From Clitoria ternatea (Eukaryota; Streptophyta; Magnoliopsida; Fabales; Fabaceae): a stretch of 64,000 bases of DNA. The stretch lies in the NCBI GenBank assembly GCA_037962975.1, contig CM075675.1:816001-880000 (forward strand), given 5' to 3'. Of this stretch, positions 61,712-64,000 are shown one piece after another. Position numbers and translations under genes: made by a program. The notes under the pieces are model-generated. The model saw only the letters and a program-made list of their open reading frames with translations. It had not been told where the DNA came from and ran no database searches. Positions within the stretch are counted from its first letter, which is position 1; each line of letters opens with the position of its first letter.

Positions 61712-63206
61712 CTTTAAAAGGAAAAAATGTGATAATGGACAACATAATTTTCTGGAGCGTCTTTTAAGAGCTGCACGCCTAATGGCAGAGGTAAATTTGC
61801 AGATAAATATTGTTGTTTCTATGATTTCTTGACTTTGTAATTTAATATCAGTATTATATTGTGGTAGCTCATTAGCTGCCCTTTTTCCATGTATACAGTA
61901 TGAGTATGAGGATTTAATACATTGTTTGGTTTTAATTGGAAATCATTTTCCCTATGCTCCATAATATTTTTTACATTGAATTGTTTATCTTTATGGAATC
62001 TATTCTCCTATTTCAATTGATGTTTTGTTTTCTCATGCAAATGGCTGAACCAATACTAAAGGTTGCATCGTATCCTTCTGCTACTGATATTTTGTTATGC
62101 TTATGGTTAAGTTCATTGGACATACTGTGATCATGGCATTAGGCATATCCGCATATAAAATATTTTTCTTTTATTTCATACAGTTGGTACAAGCTGATAC
62201 TTGGTGTTATCAAATTTTATAGTATACTCCAATGAGTTTATTGTTTCATTTGCTTTTCTTTTTTCTTTGTAATTAGAATGCTATTTGTAAAACATTAGGC
62301 AATTGCTTACACAAATTCCAATTCATTTGATCTATGCTGGATTTTTTTATGCTCTATCTGTATATTCATGGATGTTGATATTTGCCCTTTGCATGCCAGT
62401 TTATTGATATAGATCTTCATTGAGATGTGGACTTCTTATGTTGTACCTTTTGATTGCGAACTTTGACTTCTCCTCCCATTCTTGTCATAAAGTCCTATCT
62501 TACGTTGATTTCAGAATTTCATACTTCTGAAAGCTGTTCATATTATGTTTGGTTATGGCCCGTTAATGTGACATTTTGCTTTATCCATCCTTTAATACTT
62601 TGAAAAAATAGAATACACAATCCCTAATAAGTTTTTGTTATGATTAATGCTAGAAATGTTGTGACCTTTAGCATGCTTCTTGAACATTTTATGAGTAATT
62701 TGTTAAAATCGCAACATAAAATTTCTTTCCTTGACTGTTTAATAGTGAGATATCTGTTTTGTTTGCTCGATCCTTTTTTATGGGATTTTCTTTGACAGTT
62801 ATGGCTTTGCTTGCACGTCTTCAAGTTCTAGTTCAGCAAGTACGTCTCCCAAGTTTATTATATTACAATTTAATCTAGGTCGTTGAATCATTTTAAGTTG
62901 AAATTTATTCCTGGGAGCACTGATGCAGATGTTATTTGCAAATTAGCTGAAAGTAAAAGTGATATTATTAGGATGGCTCTAGATAATGTAAATTTAGAGA
63001 ACCTGCAGATTATACCTCTCTTTGATTGTGAATTAATCTTAGAGCTAGACTGATTTAGTTAATTGAACCTTGTTTCTTTTGTCCTTTCACAGGTTTTACT
63101 TTATGTTGTTTCATTGTTCAACATGGTTTCTTCCATCTCTATAAAGAAGCAATCAATCAAAGTAACTCATAAGGGAATTGAGGTTAGTTTTGTACACTAA
63201 ATTCTC

Positions 63207-63269
<63 letters not shown>

Positions 63270-63539
63270 TAAACGTGGATCTGAATCCAAAATAATATTC
63301 TGCACGCTTATCTATTCTCTCTCTGCCTCTTGATGTACTACTGATGCAGGTTTTTAGAGAATTCTACCCTGTTAGTGATAATTTTGTCACATTAGAGTGT
63401 GCTTGAAAATCTGACAAGTTTATATTAATTGAGAGGAAGCATCGAAGGGAGAAGGAAAGTCAAGTTGAGGATCCTGCTGGAAATGTCTCTGTCCAAACAT
63501 CTAATATTAATTATAATAGTATTGAGTTTTGTCTAGGGG
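61712..63539 (+). pseudogene. Broken multi-exon gene, tentatively NEPRO-like (nucleolus and neural progenitor protein, DUF4477)
   Basis: Exon-like pieces in order: 61712-61790 (GQHNFLERLLRAARLMAE), about 62041-62069 (MAEPILKVAS), 62799-62839 (MALLARLQVLVQQ), 63093-63182 (LLYVVSLFNMVSSIS, then KKQSIKVTHKGIE) and 63350-63539 (VFREFYPVSDNFVTLEC onward). The pieces read as a continuous helical protein, which suggests a plant NEPRO-like protein; I recognise this only tentatively. Breaks: an in-frame TGA at 63404-63406, and the second piece has GCAA where an AG acceptor should be. No start exon was found. It may be a partial gene duplication with decay. The intron before the last exon contains a 55-bp (AT)n tract. 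Confidence 0.5.
63212..63266. repeat. (AT)n microsatellite
   Basis: About 27 AT units inside an intron of the broken gene. Confidence 0.95.
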
Positions 63540-64000
63540 GTAAGAACTAAAAACCATGATGTGCTTGTTTCTGCTGTTCCATATGCATTAGGTATGATAA
63601 TTAAATGCTTTATAACAAATGCCCTTCTAGTTCTTCCAATGCTTGAAATAATTTCGCCTTTTTAATGTTACTATAGTTCTGAAATCAACAATTTCACAAT
63701 AAAACACTGAACTTGGTCACTTGTTGATATGACATATATTCAACATCTCTTTCTCTGTTAAGTACATTTGGTGGACAATACTATGGTCTTCAGGTCAGGA
63801 GTCTGTTTTGGTACACATCTTAATGAAATGCTTATTTGATAAGTTCTTTTTAAATGAGGGCTTACGCTATAATTTCATCATGAAACTAATTGCAATAAAC
63901 AAAAAAAACAGAGCTTAGTTTGATAAGGTATATCAAAAGCATATTAAGGTACTTAATATTGTAATCATGGGATCTCAACCAAACATCAGACTGCTTTTAG
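63540..64000. other. Sequence downstream of the last recognised exon
   Basis: Follows a donor-like GGGGG|GTAAGA at 63540. Further exons may lie beyond the window; none is evident here. Confidence 0.3.

Overview
The window is plant nuclear DNA. It has AT-rich intergenic space, GT-AG introns, plant-specific gene families and a dense mix of LTR retrotransposons, MITEs and (AT)n tracts. The gene set and the Tat-type Ty3/gypsy elements fit a dicot, and I infer a papilionoid legume such as Glycine or Phaseolus. No bacterial, organellar or viral genome is present, and I see no rRNA, tRNA or CRISPR array.

Layout. (1) 0.3-0.8 kb: a decayed coiled-coil fragment, related to the antisense gene of the retrotransposon further on. 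(2) 1.5-13.1 kb: a complete MED15-like Mediator subunit gene; its 11 coding exons join in frame to 1,323 codons. (3) 14,685-26,296: a structurally complete Tat-lineage retrotransposon with 803-bp LTRs, a CTCCT target duplication, broken gag-pol, internal tandem repeats and a large spliced gene on the opposite strand with its own TATA box. (4) 26.3-30.0 kb: LTR-like sequence with an 806-bp hAT-type element, then a ~94-bp minisatellite split by a solo LTR. (5) 30,486-31,310: chloroplast riboflavin synthase. (6) 33.9-36.2 kb: a small hAT-like MITE and a 700-bp foldback. (7) 37.2-41.0 kb: two convergent paralogous serine-rich genes with a minus-strand solo LTR between them. (8) 41-46 kb: AT-rich sequence, exon-like duplicated fragments and a double-hairpin MITE. 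(9) 46,688-48,755: a nodulin-like/NFD4-like MFS transporter in three exons. (10) 50,264-50,866 (minus): a SAM-domain protein. (11) 55,617-57,083 (minus): an AVT6-type amino acid transporter, with a 1,584-bp palindromic Mutator-like element about 0.55 kb upstream of its start. (12) 59.4-60.2 kb: a degenerate CAT/CAC repeat. (13) 61.7-63.5 kb: exons of a broken gene, tentatively NEPRO-like.

The host genes are unrelated housekeeping or transport genes and show no cluster logic. The most notable object is the retrotransposon's antisense spliced gene (24,808 to 22,111). A relic of its coiled-coil part survives at the start of the window. The three Tat-type LTRs (14,685/25,494, 28,450 and 39,781) have different bodies but share their termini. 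The damage to the full-length element is dominated by C/T and G/A transitions, as expected for methylated, silenced DNA.
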